NCBI GenBank assembly: GCA_937890005.1
Contig: CALBZA010000020.1
Span: 1-64,000 of the forward strand
Source of the DNA: an uncultured Verrucomicrobia subdivision 3 bacterium
Lineage (GTDB): Bacteria; Verrucomicrobiota; Verrucomicrobiia; Limisphaerales; DASXHY01
Length of the DNA stretch: 64,000 nt
Direction of reading: 5' to 3'
Of this stretch, positions 17,582 to 25,524 are shown in pieces. The first letter of the stretch is position 1; each line of letters starts with the position of its first letter. The notes beneath the pieces were generated by a model, which saw nothing but the letters and a program-made list of their open reading frames with translations, was not told the DNA's origin and ran no database searches. The position numbers and the translations under genes are program-made.

Positions 17582-17760
17582 TGCGCAACCCTCTTCCGCA
17601 TCTCTTCAATCCCGACGATCTCGCCCTGATCCGCCGCGGATTCCTTCATCAACCGCAGTCAAAAACTCAAGCTCTTCCAGAAGGAACTGGCGAAGGCTTC
17701 CTGCTGCGACTCCGGCATCGAAGCAGCCTTCTCGAACGCTTTTTGAAGGGTTGCTGTCAT
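17545..17760 (-). pseudogene. Antitoxin partner, two frameshifts
   Basis: Starts MTATLQKAFEKAASMPESQQ, then needs a one-base shift near 17683 to give FLLEELEFLTAVDEGIR, and another near 17636 to give AADQGEIVGIEEMRKRVAQW before the stop at 17545. The reconstructed product resembles short ParD-like addiction-module antitoxins. With the toxin's frameshift this makes three lesions in under 500 nt, which argues for real decay rather than sequencing error. It lies 35 nt downstream of the atpG stop. Confidence 0.7.
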
Positions 17761-17795
17761 GCCGTCACTCTAAGTTTCGAAACCCGTGTGCGCAA

Positions 17796-18677
17796 TCACC
17801 CGAGCGCCATCTGCGCCGTCGTGATTTCCAGCAGTTCCTTCGTGATGTTCGCCTGGCGCAGCTTGTTGTACTCAAGCGTCAGATCCTTGATGAGCTGCTT
17901 GGCATTGTCCGTCGCATTCTTCATTGCGACCATTCGCGAGCTGTGCTCGGACGCCTTCGCTTCCAGCAGAATCTGGTAAACCTGGAAATTCAGGTAGTGC
18001 GGCAGCAATGACCCCAGAACGCCTTCAGGCCCCGGCTCGAACAGAAATTCCAAATCCGACGACTTCTCCAGGTCAACCGAGCTTTGTTCCCCGACAACAC
18101 CCGCTTGAACGCCGCGGATTTCTCCGATCGGCAGCAACGGCAGCACTTCCGGTTTCTGGTTCAGCGTGCTGATGAAGTTCGTGTAAAGCACGTCCACATG
18201 ATCGACCTCACCTTTCAGGAACATTTCCTGGACGAACTTCGAAATGGAACGGGCCTCGGCGAAAATCGGTGAATCTTTGTAGGTAAATTCCGCCACGAGC
18301 TGGCGCTTCGTGCGCGCCACGAACTGGGCGCCCTTGCGTCCGGCACAGACGAACAAGGTGGTGTTCTTGTCGAACTTCGCCGCTTCGCGCGTGAGGTTTG
18401 AATTCAACGCGCCGCACAGGCCCTTGTCCGTGCTGACCAAAATCACCGCGCGCTTCTTCACATCGCGCTTTTCCATCAGCGGATGGCTGAAGTCGCCCGA
18501 ATGCCCCGACACATGCGCGAGCATGTTGTTCATCAGCGCTGCGTACGGACGTCCGGCGAGCGCCGCCAGCTGCGCCTTGCGCATTTTGGACGAAGCCACC
18601 ATCTGCATGGCCTTCGTAATCTGGGCCGTGTTCTTGACCGACTTGATACGCCGGCGTATGTCGCGTGTGCTGGGCAT
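17796..18677 (-). CDS. atpG: ATP synthase F1 gamma subunit
   Basis: A 293-residue central stalk subunit. N-terminal helix MPSTRDIRRRIKSVKNTAQI and C-terminal helix ATDNAKQLIKDLTLEYNKLR are the paired coiled coil of the rotor. The central Rossmann-like part includes LVSTDKGLCGALNSN near residue 80. It begins 6 nt after atpA ends. It is followed by the degraded toxin-antitoxin genes rather than directly by atpD. Confidence 0.96.
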   Translation of the reverse strand: MPSTRDIRRRIKSVKNTAQITKAMQMVASSKMRKAQLAALAGRPYAALMNNMLAHVSGHSGDFSHPLMEKRDVKKRAVILVSTDKGLCGALNSNLTREAAKFDKNTTLFVCAGRKGAQFVARTKRQLVAEFTYKDSPIFAEARSISKFVQEMFLKGEVDHVDVLYTNFISTLNQKPEVLPLLPIGEIRGVQAGVVGEQSSVDLEKSSDLEFLFEPGPEGVLGSLLPHYLNFQVYQILLEAKASEHSSRMVAMKNATDNAKQLIKDLTLEYNKLRQANITKELLEITTAQMALG

Positions 18678-18683
18678 GGTGCC

Positions 18684-20225
18684 TTAGCGATAGGTCTGTT
18701 TGAATTCCGTCACCGCCGCCTTCAATTCCCCGGCGATCGCATCGCTCACCGCCTTCTCCGTGCGAATCTTCGTCAGGATGTCAGCCTTCCGGGTGTTGAG
18801 GAAATCCGTCAGCTTCGACTGGAAATCCTTGATCTTGTCCACGGCGACATCGTCGAAGAAGTTGTTCTGGACCGCCCAGAGGACGGCGACCTGAATTTCA
18901 ACCGGGATCGGATTGAACTGCGGTTGCTTGAAGATTTCAACGACGCGCTTGCCGCGTTCGAGAATCGCCTGCGTTTTCGCGTCAAGATCGGATCCGAACT
19001 GCGCAAAGGCAGCCAGTTCACGGTACTGGGCGAGATCGCCCTTGATGCGTCCGGCCACCTGCTTCATTGCCTTGATCTGCGCTGCAGAACCGACGCGTGA
19101 AACCGAGAGACCGACCGAAACCGCGGGACGAACACCCTGATAGAACAAGTCGGTTTCGAGGTAAATCTGGCCGTCCGTGATCGAAATCACGTTCGTCGGA
19201 ATGTAGGCTGAAACGTCACCCGCCTGCGTTTCGATGATCGGCAGCGCAGTGAGTGAACCGTTGCCATACTTTTCAGAAACACGGGCCGAACGTTCGAGCA
19301 GGCGGCTGTGCAGATAGAACACGTCACCAGGATACGCCTCACGACCGGACGGACGCTTCAACACGAGCGACACCTGACGGTAGGCAACAGCCTGCTTGGA
19401 AAGATCGTCATAGATGATCAACGCATCCATGCCGTTGTCCATGAACCATTCACCCATCGCAGCACCCGCGAACGGAGCGAGATACTGGTTCGCAGCGGAG
19501 TCAGACGCAGCAGCCACAACGACAATGCTGTATTCCATCGCGCCAGCCTTTTCGAGCTCGGCGATGACGCGGGCGATGTTCGACTGTTTCTGGCCGACCG
19601 CGACGTAGATGTTGTAGATCGGACGGAAATCTTTCGGGAAGGTGCCATCGGCCTGCTTCGCCTGGTTGTTGATGCGGGCCTGGTTGATCATCGTGTCCAC
19701 ACCGATCGTGGTTTTGCCGGTGGAACGGTCGCCAATGATCAATTCGCGCTGACCGCGGCCGATCGGGATCATCGCGTCAATCGCCATGATACCCGTCTGC
19801 ACGGGCTGGCTGACCGACTTACGCTTCACGATGCCCGGGGCAATCTTTTCAACGGGATAGAACGCGGTTTCCTTGATCGGGCCCTTGCCATCAACTGGTC
19901 GGCCGAGCGTGTCCACCACGCGACCAAGCAGTCCTTTGCCGACCGGCACTGAGAGCAGCTTGCCGGTGGTCTTCACTTCCGAACCTTCATGCACGGAAAG
20001 GTAATCGCCGAGGATGATGGCGCCGACTTCAGTCTCTTCGAGGTTGAGCGCGATGCCGACGACTCCGTTTCCGAAGTCGAGCATTTCGTTCAGCATGCAA
20101 TCGGTGAGGCCTTCGATCTTGGCGACGCCGTCAGAGATTTCGCGGACGATGCCGACGTTCTGTTTCGCGACCGTGGTCTTCACGCCTGCGATCTGCGATT
20201 CGATTTCCTGGAGAAGATTGCTCAT
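18684..20225 (-). CDS. atpA: ATP synthase F1 alpha subunit
   Basis: A 513-residue regulatory alpha subunit. The P-loop is IIGDRSTGKTTIGVD near residue 170, with Ser in place of the commoner Gln. The arginine-finger region VSVGLSVSRVGSAAQIKAMK near residue 365 is intact. It is spaced 28 nt from atpH and 6 nt from atpG. No abnormality otherwise. Confidence 0.97.
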   Translation of the reverse strand: MSNLLQEIESQIAGVKTTVAKQNVGIVREISDGVAKIEGLTDCMLNEMLDFGNGVVGIALNLEETEVGAIILGDYLSVHEGSEVKTTGKLLSVPVGKGLLGRVVDTLGRPVDGKGPIKETAFYPVEKIAPGIVKRKSVSQPVQTGIMAIDAMIPIGRGQRELIIGDRSTGKTTIGVDTMINQARINNQAKQADGTFPKDFRPIYNIYVAVGQKQSNIARVIAELEKAGAMEYSIVVVAAASDSAANQYLAPFAGAAMGEWFMDNGMDALIIYDDLSKQAVAYRQVSLVLKRPSGREAYPGDVFYLHSRLLERSARVSEKYGNGSLTALPIIETQAGDVSAYIPTNVISITDGQIYLETDLFYQGVRPAVSVGLSVSRVGSAAQIKAMKQVAGRIKGDLAQYRELAAFAQFGSDLDAKTQAILERGKRVVEIFKQPQFNPIPVEIQVAVLWAVQNNFFDDVAVDKIKDFQSKLTDFLNTRKADILTKIRTEKAVSDAIAGELKAAVTEFKQTYR

Positions 20226-20253
20226 ATCAAATTTCGTTTCCGTTCTTCAAAAA

Positions 20254-20646
20254 TTACAAACTGGCTTCCAACGCCGCGAGGCGCGCCTTGACGCTGCCGT
20301 CATAAACATCGCTGCCGACCTTGATGCGCAGCCCTCCGATCAGTTCCGGGTTTTGCGCGAATGAAATGTTCAGTCCATTCCCATACAGTTTTACAAGCTG
20401 GCTGGCGACGCTGGCCTGCAATTCGGACGAAACCGGAACGGCACTTTCCACCACGGCAGTGCGGCGTTCGATGTCGAGTTTCACAAGTCGCTGAAAGTGC
20501 GAAAGGATCTGCACGTAACCTCGCGGTTTTTGAGCGATCAATTCGGCAACGATCTGCTTTGCCCTGCCCTCATCGAGCACGCCATTGACGAAGCTGGCGC
20601 GAAAGAGCCGCTTGGCATCCCGAAGAGCTTGTTTGCTGATTTTCAT
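20254..20646 (-). CDS. atpH: ATP synthase F1 delta subunit, short form
   Basis: A 130-residue delta (OSCP) subunit linking F1 to the peripheral stalk. The C-terminal domain ends with the family pattern NPELIGGLRIKVGSDVYDGSVKARLAAL. The N-terminal six-helix bundle that binds the alpha subunit is about 50 residues shorter than in the usual 175-180-residue protein, although LFRASFVNGVLDEGRAKQIV still aligns with part of it. The gene is not broken and starts cleanly at 20646. I believe related Verrucomicrobia share this short form, but could not check. Confidence 0.88.
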   Translation of the reverse strand: MKISKQALRDAKRLFRASFVNGVLDEGRAKQIVAELIAQKPRGYVQILSHFQRLVKLDIERRTAVVESAVPVSSELQASVASQLVKLYGNGLNISFAQNPELIGGLRIKVGSDVYDGSVKARLAALEASL

Positions 20647-20714
20647 CTTTTCGTTGTAACAGCGTTACGATCGCCGTGATTTCATCGGGCGCCCATGAAG
20701 CGCCGCTGCAGAAA

Positions 20715-21260
20715 TTACCGAACTAACTGTTTCGCCGTTTCGTCCGCCAGACGTTTCTGGTCGTCCGCAGTAAGAACCTTGCCAGTCACCGTCGCCGTGG
20801 TCTGAACCACCAGGCGTCCGACTTCACGCTTCAGTTCAGCAAGCATGCGCGCATGGTCAGCCGCAGCCGCTTCACGGGCTTTGGAAATGATCTGTTCGGC
20901 GGCAGCGATCGCCTTCTGGGTTTCCTGTTCCTGAACCTTCGCCGCGGCGGCGCGAGCGTCTTCGATCGCCTTGTTCGCCTGCGCATTGGCCTGGGCGAGG
21001 ATTTCCTGCGCCTTCACCTGGGCATTGGCCAGGTCCTGCTTGATCTTATCGGCATCCGCCAGGGATTGGGCGATGCGCTGACGGCGTTCTTCGAGAACTT
21101 TCAGGATCGGCTTGTAGGCAAAGCGATGCAGAAGAAACGCCACTACGCAGAAACTGATCACCTGCGAGATGAAAAGCTGCGTGTTGAAACCGAACGTTTC
21201 ACCCGTTTCTTTGGCAATATCGGCCAGCCCTGCGGCGGCAAACAAAATTTCAGAATTCAT
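20715..21260 (-). CDS. atpF: ATP synthase Fo b subunit
   Basis: A 181-residue peripheral-stalk subunit. One N-terminal membrane helix (LFISQVISFCVVAFLLHRF, near residue 30) is followed by a long charged Ala- and Gln-rich helix from LEERRQRIAQSLADADKI to the C-terminus that forms the dimeric stalk. Family signature residues YKPILKVLEERR are present. ATG 21260 (MNSEILFAAAG) is preferred; an upstream TTG in frame is unlikely. Single b subunit, no b' gene. Confidence 0.95.
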   Translation of the reverse strand: MNSEILFAAAGLADIAKETGETFGFNTQLFISQVISFCVVAFLLHRFAYKPILKVLEERRQRIAQSLADADKIKQDLANAQVKAQEILAQANAQANKAIEDARAAAAKVQEQETQKAIAAAEQIISKAREAAAADHARMLAELKREVGRLVVQTTATVTGKVLTADDQKRLADETAKQLVR

Positions 21261-21312
21261 AGAGATCAAACTAACGGAAGGCGCGGAGCCGTTCGGCCCC
21301 GCGCCAGATCAC

Positions 21313-21501
21313 TTACTTCGCCAGGAAGATCGCGAAGAACACGATACCTTCCGCAAAGGCGGTGCTCAGAATCGCCTGCACGAGGATCTTGGTTGCAGCG
21401 CCGGGGTTACGGCCGACCGCTTCCGAAGCCTTCATACCGATGAGACCGACACCCAGAGCCGCGCCCAAACAGGCGAGACCGATGTGAATGTTACCCGTCA
21501 T
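21313..21501 (-). CDS. atpE: ATP synthase Fo c subunit
   Basis: A 62-residue two-helix proteolipid of the rotor ring, somewhat shorter than the usual 70-90. Helix 1 is the glycine-rich LGAALGVGLIGMKAS, the loop is GRNPGA, and helix 2 contains the ion-carrying glutamate in AFAEGIVFFAIF. The Na+-type ligands (Gln in helix 1 and Ser after the Glu) are absent; Val and Gly are in their places, so proton coupling is inferred. Confidence 0.94.
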   Translation of the reverse strand: MTGNIHIGLACLGAALGVGLIGMKASEAVGRNPGAATKILVQAILSTAFAEGIVFFAIFLAK

Positions 21502-21577
21502 ATGTTTGTTACCTTTCGTTGTATCGCCGTCTCCCGCGATTGAACACGGTCAAGAAGGCGAAAGTGTGAAATCAATG

Positions 21578-22558
21578 TCAGTGTTCGCCGGCTGGATGAT
21601 GCCCTTCTTCGTGGGTGCAGATCAGCAGCGTGAAGACCGCCGTCAGGAGCATGAACACCAGAGCCTGAACGACTCCCACCAGCAGTTCCATGGCGTAAAA
21701 CGGAAGAGCCAGCAGCCACCCAAATGCCGCGCCACCCATCATGGCCATCGATTCGAGCATGTTCTCGCCCGCGAAAATGTTTCCGTAAAGACGGAAGCTC
21801 AGCGACACCGGGCGGAACAGAATTGAAACAACTTCCAGAACGCCGACCAGAATGAACACCGCAATCATCAGAACCTTCAACAGTCCAGCCGTGTCCCCCT
21901 TCGGTCCGAACAGGTGAAGAATGAATCCGCCCGGACCATTCGACTGAAGCGCCCACACAGTCCAGCAGACGAAGAAAATCATCGCCATCGCCAGCGTCAT
22001 GTTCAGGTCAGCATTGGCGCCGCGGAAAAGCGGCTTGGAGATGTGATGCAAATGACCATTGGCATCCGGAACACCCCATCCAATGGTTCCGACTCCAGGA
22101 ATCAATCCCGCCCAGTTGGTGAACAGGATGAAGATGAAAATCGTGGCAAAGAACCAGAAGGTCTTTTTGACGAGATCGGGTCCAATGATGCCTTCGAGAA
22201 AACCATAGAGACCTTCAACCAGCCATTCCCAGAAATTCTGTGCGCCCTGCGGAACCGCCTTGATGTTTCTTGTGGCAATCTGGGCAAAGACAATGACAGC
22301 CAGAGCAACGATCCATGTCATGATCATTGAATTGGTCACGTAGAACCCGCCCACCTTGAAACGCGGAGCCGCAGCAGGCAGACCATGATGCTCCTCGCCG
22401 TGAGCGCCGGCGGCATGCACCGCTTCAGAATGGGCCGCATCCAAACTGGCGCTGGCCGCCTGAAGTTCCGGGGCGACGTTGTGACTGTCGGCCGCAAAAG
22501 TCAGTTGCGGAACGACCGTCAGCATCAAACACAACAAGATGAATCGAGCCAGTTGCAT
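21578..22558 (-). CDS. atpB: ATP synthase Fo a subunit
   Basis: A 326-residue membrane subunit forming the proton half-channels. It begins with a signal-peptide-like helix (ARFILLCLMLTVVPQLTFAA) and a His-rich periplasmic stretch (HAAGAHGEEHHG) before the conserved domain. The essential arginine is in SLSFRLYGNIFAGENM near residue 255. The C-terminus is His-rich. ATG 22558 is chosen since the 12 codons before it precede the signal peptide. First gene of the operon; no atpI gene precedes it. Confidence 0.95.
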   Translation of the reverse strand: MQLARFILLCLMLTVVPQLTFAADSHNVAPELQAASASLDAAHSEAVHAAGAHGEEHHGLPAAAPRFKVGGFYVTNSMIMTWIVALAVIVFAQIATRNIKAVPQGAQNFWEWLVEGLYGFLEGIIGPDLVKKTFWFFATIFIFILFTNWAGLIPGVGTIGWGVPDANGHLHHISKPLFRGANADLNMTLAMAMIFFVCWTVWALQSNGPGGFILHLFGPKGDTAGLLKVLMIAVFILVGVLEVVSILFRPVSLSFRLYGNIFAGENMLESMAMMGGAAFGWLLALPFYAMELLVGVVQALVFMLLTAVFTLLICTHEEGHHPAGEH

Positions 22559-22632
22559 CACAAAAAAATCCGGGCCAAGGGACACCTTTCCCATCTGTTC
22601 TTTTGCCGGAGCGCCGCAAAAGTTGCAGCATC

Positions 22633-22694
22633 GTGAAAATTTTCACAAGGGTTTTTTTGAGGGCTATCCCTATTGAACCCCCACTGATTGTCAA
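22633..22694 (-). promoter_or_regulatory. Candidate atp operon promoter and palindrome
   Basis: On the minus strand a consensus -35 TTGACA lies at 22689-22694. The -10 at the right distance is poor. About 20 nt downstream is the perfect 14-bp palindrome GTGAAAATTTTCAC at 22633-22646, 75 nt before the atpB start. It could bind a dimeric regulator or be a chance A/T palindrome. The region also contains the start region of the divergent ferredoxin gene. Confidence 0.3.
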
Positions 22695-22784
22695 AATGAG
22701 CCAGATTAACAACCCTCCTCGTCGGATCGTTGCGTGAAGAGAATTCGCTTCAAATCGGCAGGGCGGTCGTCATGATTCCGTTCC

Positions 22785-23156
22785 ATGGGCAAACTCCAGA
22801 ACCAGGTCCAGTCGCTGGGCATCGATTCGGTGCAACGACACATTTTTCTCTGTGCCGATCCGTCTGAACCAAAATGTTGCGCGCGCAAGGAGGGGCTTCA
22901 GTCCTGGGACTACCTGAAGCGAAGGTTGAAAGAGCTGAATTTAACGGGACCTGAAGCCCTCGTATTTCGCACGAAGGCGAACTGCCTCCGCGTGTGCATG
23001 GATGGACCGATAGCGGTCGTTTACCCGGAAGGCATCTGGTACCGGCGCTGCACTCCGAAGGTTTTGGAACAGATCATTCAGAAACATCTGATTCAAGGTA
23101 AGCCTGTGAAAAAGTACGCTTTCGCCGCGAATCCACTGGCTGCGCGGACACAATAA
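22785..23156 (+). CDS. Thioredoxin-like [2Fe-2S] ferredoxin
   Basis: A 123-residue protein with the thioredoxin-like [2Fe-2S] fold. Cysteines in HIFLCADPSEPKCC near residue 20 and in KANCLRVCMDGPIAVVYPEGIWY near residue 65 form the cluster-ligand pattern of this family. It carries electrons in the cytoplasm; the partner is unknown. It is divergent from the ATP synthase operon and followed 87 nt later by the FHA gene in the same direction. Confidence 0.88.
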   Translation: MGKLQNQVQSLGIDSVQRHIFLCADPSEPKCCARKEGLQSWDYLKRRLKELNLTGPEALVFRTKANCLRVCMDGPIAVVYPEGIWYRRCTPKVLEQIIQKHLIQGKPVKKYAFAANPLAARTQ

Positions 23157-23243
23157 AAGGCCACGATAATTGATAGTGAAAATTACTTCAGACTGGACAA
23201 TAACCCAAAGACGCCAATAATCGCCGCACAATTCTTGGAGGCT

Positions 23244-23855
23244 ATGGCAAGGTTGATTGTTAAAACTGCTGGTTTGGAGCGCGAAGCGATTGAGTTGAAA
23301 ATCGGCTCGAATCTGATTGGTCGCAGCCCGGAAACAGATTTCCCACTCACGCATCCGACCATTTCCACTCTTCACTGCGAAATCGTTCTCAGCGACACCG
23401 GAGTTATTCTCCGTGATCTCGAATCAACCAACGGCACATTTGTGAACGATCAGCGGATTCGCGAGACCGCGCTGCTTCCCGGTCACACCGTTCGCCTGGG
23501 CGACGTGGAACTGTTCGTCGTGAGCACCGAGGCGCGCGTATCCATTCCCAAGTTTGCCAATGCTGAACTTCCTGCACCTCCCAAAATGTCCACAGATGGC
23601 GCAATGCTCTGCCCGAAGCATCCGCATATCCGCGCCGTTTTCCAGTGCTCCCGTTGCAAGGAAGTCATGTGCAACACCTGCGTGCACAGGCTCCGGCGGA
23701 AAGGCAGCAAAAACATCCTGCTCCTGTGTCCAGAGTGCAGCCAGCCGGTGAAGCTGATCGGAGAACCGGAGAAGCCGAAGAAACGCTCCCTGTTCACGAA
23801 GGTCTGCGAAACGGTGAAGCTGAAGTTCAATCAAACCACCAATATCCAGAAGTAA
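23244..23855 (+). CDS. FHA domain protein with a C-terminal zinc-binding cluster
   Basis: A 203-residue protein. An N-terminal FHA domain (about residues 1-95, with IGRSPETDFPL, STLHCEIVLSD and ESTNGTFVND) binds phosphothreonine. Residues about 115-165 carry a Cys/His series, beginning LCPKHPH, continuing CSRCKEVMCNTCVH and ending CPECSQP, which looks like a B-box or related zinc module. The tail is Lys-rich. The ATG at 23244 is preceded by TTGGAGG at only 2 nt distance, unusually tight. The protein probably recruits a phosphorylated partner. No kinase gene is adjacent. Confidence 0.85.
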   Translation: MARLIVKTAGLEREAIELKIGSNLIGRSPETDFPLTHPTISTLHCEIVLSDTGVILRDLESTNGTFVNDQRIRETALLPGHTVRLGDVELFVVSTEARVSIPKFANAELPAPPKMSTDGAMLCPKHPHIRAVFQCSRCKEVMCNTCVHRLRRKGSKNILLLCPECSQPVKLIGEPEKPKKRSLFTKVCETVKLKFNQTTNIQK

Positions 23856-23905
23856 ATCTGGAGGTTTGTTGAATGCGGGACGGACCAATTGGGGCCTCTT
23901 TATCA

Positions 23906-24061
23906 ACGCAGAGACGCTAAGAACGCAGAGGTTCTCAGAAAAGTGTGAGACTGCGTTCAGGTGATTGGAAATTTGAAAAGGCAGATCCCTCCTCTCCACA
24001 TTGATCGTTGCTGCACCCAGCCTTTTTCCTGAAATCCGTGTTTATCGTGACATCCGTGGTT
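23906..24061. repeat. Two degenerate short tandem arrays
   Basis: At 23906-23931 the word ACGCAGAG recurs at an 8- to 9-nt spacing; the same word family occurs inside leuS at 28853-28876. At 24033-24061 the word ATCCGTG recurs with degenerate spacing and matches the array at 11613-11642. The two are separated by unrelated sequence. Confidence 0.55.
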
Positions 24062-24136
24062 GCTCCTGATTTGCGCCTTTTCTCTCGAAAGCGGCGGACG
24101 CTCAATTCATAATTCGCGGCTGTTGCAATTGCCGCG

Positions 24137-24161
24137 GGAACATTTTTGGTTCGCGACCGTC
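24137..24161 (+). promoter_or_regulatory. ECF sigma-type promoter
   Basis: GGAAC at 24137-24141 and CGTC at 24158-24161 are separated by exactly 16 nt, the classic ECF/RpoE promoter pattern. It lies 19 nt upstream of the ATG of the ECF sigma gene, which implies that the sigma factor activates its own operon. Confidence 0.75.
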
Positions 24162-24180
24162 ATAGCTTTGATGTTCGAGT

Positions 24181-24693
24181 ATGTCGTCAGGTATGGATTT
24201 TGAAAGCGTGGTGGCGCGTTACTACGAGCCGCTGTATCAATTCGCTTTCAGCCTGACGCGCACGGAAGCAGATGCCTGTGATCTGACACAGCAGACGTTT
24301 TATGTCTGGGCAACCAAAGGTCACCAGCTGCGGGACGTAACGAAAGTGAAGACCTGGCTGTTCACGACTTTGCACAGAGCGTTTCTCGAAACCCGCCGCC
24401 GATCTGTCCGATTCCCGCATCACGAACTCAGTCAGGTTCCCGCCGAATTGCCCGTGCTCCCACCCGCCGCTGCAAACGCTCTCGATTCCAACGAAGTCAT
24501 GCGCGCCCTCGCGCGGGTGGATGAAATCTATCAGGCCCCGGTCGCTCTCTTCTACCTTGAAGACTGTTCCTACAAGGACATCGCCGAGATTCTCGATGTT
24601 CCGATCGGAACAGTAAAATCGCGGATGGCGCGTGGCATCCTTCAATTGCAATCCATCCTCGCCGACAAGGCCCGGCAGCAACCGTCGTCATGA
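24181..24693 (+). CDS. ECF RNA polymerase sigma factor
   Basis: A 170-residue ECF sigma factor. Region 2 spans about residues 8-75 (YYEPLYQFAFSLTRTEADACDLTQQTFYVWA) and region 4 about 105-160 (ALARVDEIYQAPVALFYLEDCSYKDIAEILDVPIGTVKSRMARG), the latter being the -35-recognising helix-turn-helix. The ATG at 24181 follows a matching ECF promoter at 24137-24161. The stop overlaps the next gene's start in ATGA, so sigma and anti-sigma are coupled. The inducing signal is unknown. Confidence 0.94.
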   Translation: MSSGMDFESVVARYYEPLYQFAFSLTRTEADACDLTQQTFYVWATKGHQLRDVTKVKTWLFTTLHRAFLETRRRSVRFPHHELSQVPAELPVLPPAAANALDSNEVMRALARVDEIYQAPVALFYLEDCSYKDIAEILDVPIGTVKSRMARGILQLQSILADKARQQPSS

Positions 24694-25448
24694 CCACTCA
24701 GGAAGCCAAAGAAATTCTCGCTCTTTACCGGCCCGGTATCTCCGACCCGGAGGATCCGGCATTTGCCGAAGCGCTTAGACGCTGTGAGGAAGATTCCGAA
24801 CTGAGAGAATGGTTTGAGAATTACACCGCGACAAATGACATCCTCCGCCAACGTTTCAAGGAAATATCGGTGCCGGAAGGATTCCATCAGCAGATTCTCG
24901 CCGAACGGCCGTTGACCAAACCGTTGTGGAATACATCTCCTCTTTCCAGACGCGTCGCCGCTGGAATCGTGGCCGCCGCGGCGGTGACATTTCTGGTGGT
25001 CACTCAGTGGAACTTCAGTTCCACGGACACCGGCTTCTCAACCTACAAGACTTATATGGTCGGCGAGGCGCTCCGAAGTTACGGCATGGAGTTTGTCAGC
25101 GAAAATCCGGAACAGATTCGGCACTTTTTGAAAAATCGCAATGCGATCAGCGACTACACCCTGCCCGAAGGACTTCGCAATGCCCGCATGGTCGGTTGCG
25201 TCGCAAAAACCTGGCAGGGACGCCCGGTTTCCATGATCTGTTTCCGATCCGGAAAACCGCTTCCACCCGGCCAGAGCAGCGATGTGTGGCTCTTTGTCAC
25301 CGAGGCCAGATCGGTGCCGGGCGCGCCAGCCTCAAAACCGATCTTCGAAAAGCTCAGCATCACCACCGCCGCGAGCTGGACCCAGGGCGGCAAGAATTAC
25401 CTGCTCGCTGTGGATGGAAATCTCGAGATGCTGAAGAAGTTCCTCTGA
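24690..25448 (+). CDS. Transmembrane anti-sigma factor
   Basis: A 252-residue protein overlapping the sigma gene by 4 nt (ATGA). The N-terminal cytoplasmic part (about 1-83) is acidic and helical; one membrane helix lies near residues 86-106 (VAAGIVAAAAVTFLVVTQW); the rest is periplasmic. No HxxxCxxC zinc anti-sigma motif is visible. Its position and topology, rather than similarity, identify it as the regulator that holds the sigma factor until a periplasmic signal arrives. The periplasmic domain is unrecognised. Confidence 0.85.
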   Translation: MTTQEAKEILALYRPGISDPEDPAFAEALRRCEEDSELREWFENYTATNDILRQRFKEISVPEGFHQQILAERPLTKPLWNTSPLSRRVAAGIVAAAAVTFLVVTQWNFSSTDTGFSTYKTYMVGEALRSYGMEFVSENPEQIRHFLKNRNAISDYTLPEGLRNARMVGCVAKTWQGRPVSMICFRSGKPLPPGQSSDVWLFVTEARSVPGAPASKPIFEKLSITTAASWTQGGKNYLLAVDGNLEMLKKFL

Positions 25449-25464
25449 ACTGAACCAATGTCGC

Positions 25465-25503
25465 AGTTGGAATAACCGTGAAGAAGAAGTCCAACTTTCC
25501 CTT
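25465..25503 (+). terminator. Possible terminator
   Basis: AGTTGGA at 25465-25471 pairs with TCCAACT at 25490-25496 over a long 18-nt loop, followed by TTCCCTT. It lies between the converging anti-sigma and pseudopilin genes. The loop is long and the T-run weak. Confidence 0.35.
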
Positions 25504-25524
25504 CAGGAAATCCTTCGGGAAAAA

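Larger units (their letters stand above)
23856..24180. other. Intergenic stretch with two tandem arrays and an ECF promoter
   Basis: No gene is supported. The stretch holds an 8-9-nt array of ACGCAGAG-type units at 23906-23931, a 10-nt-type array of ATCCGTG words at 24033-24061, and the sigma-factor promoter at 24137-24161. The remaining sequence is unremarkable. Confidence 0.6.

Noticed and set aside
17268..17609. Complete 113-residue toxin from a TTG start
   Set aside because: The N-terminal third of that frame is nonsense for the family, while the other frame from ATG 17581 supplies the proper N-terminus, so a frameshift explains it better.
22425..22712. Minus-strand frame upstream of atpB with a hydrophobic start, as a possible atpI
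   Set aside because: It overlaps atpB in another frame and uses the promoter region as coding; it lacks the two-helix AtpI pattern.
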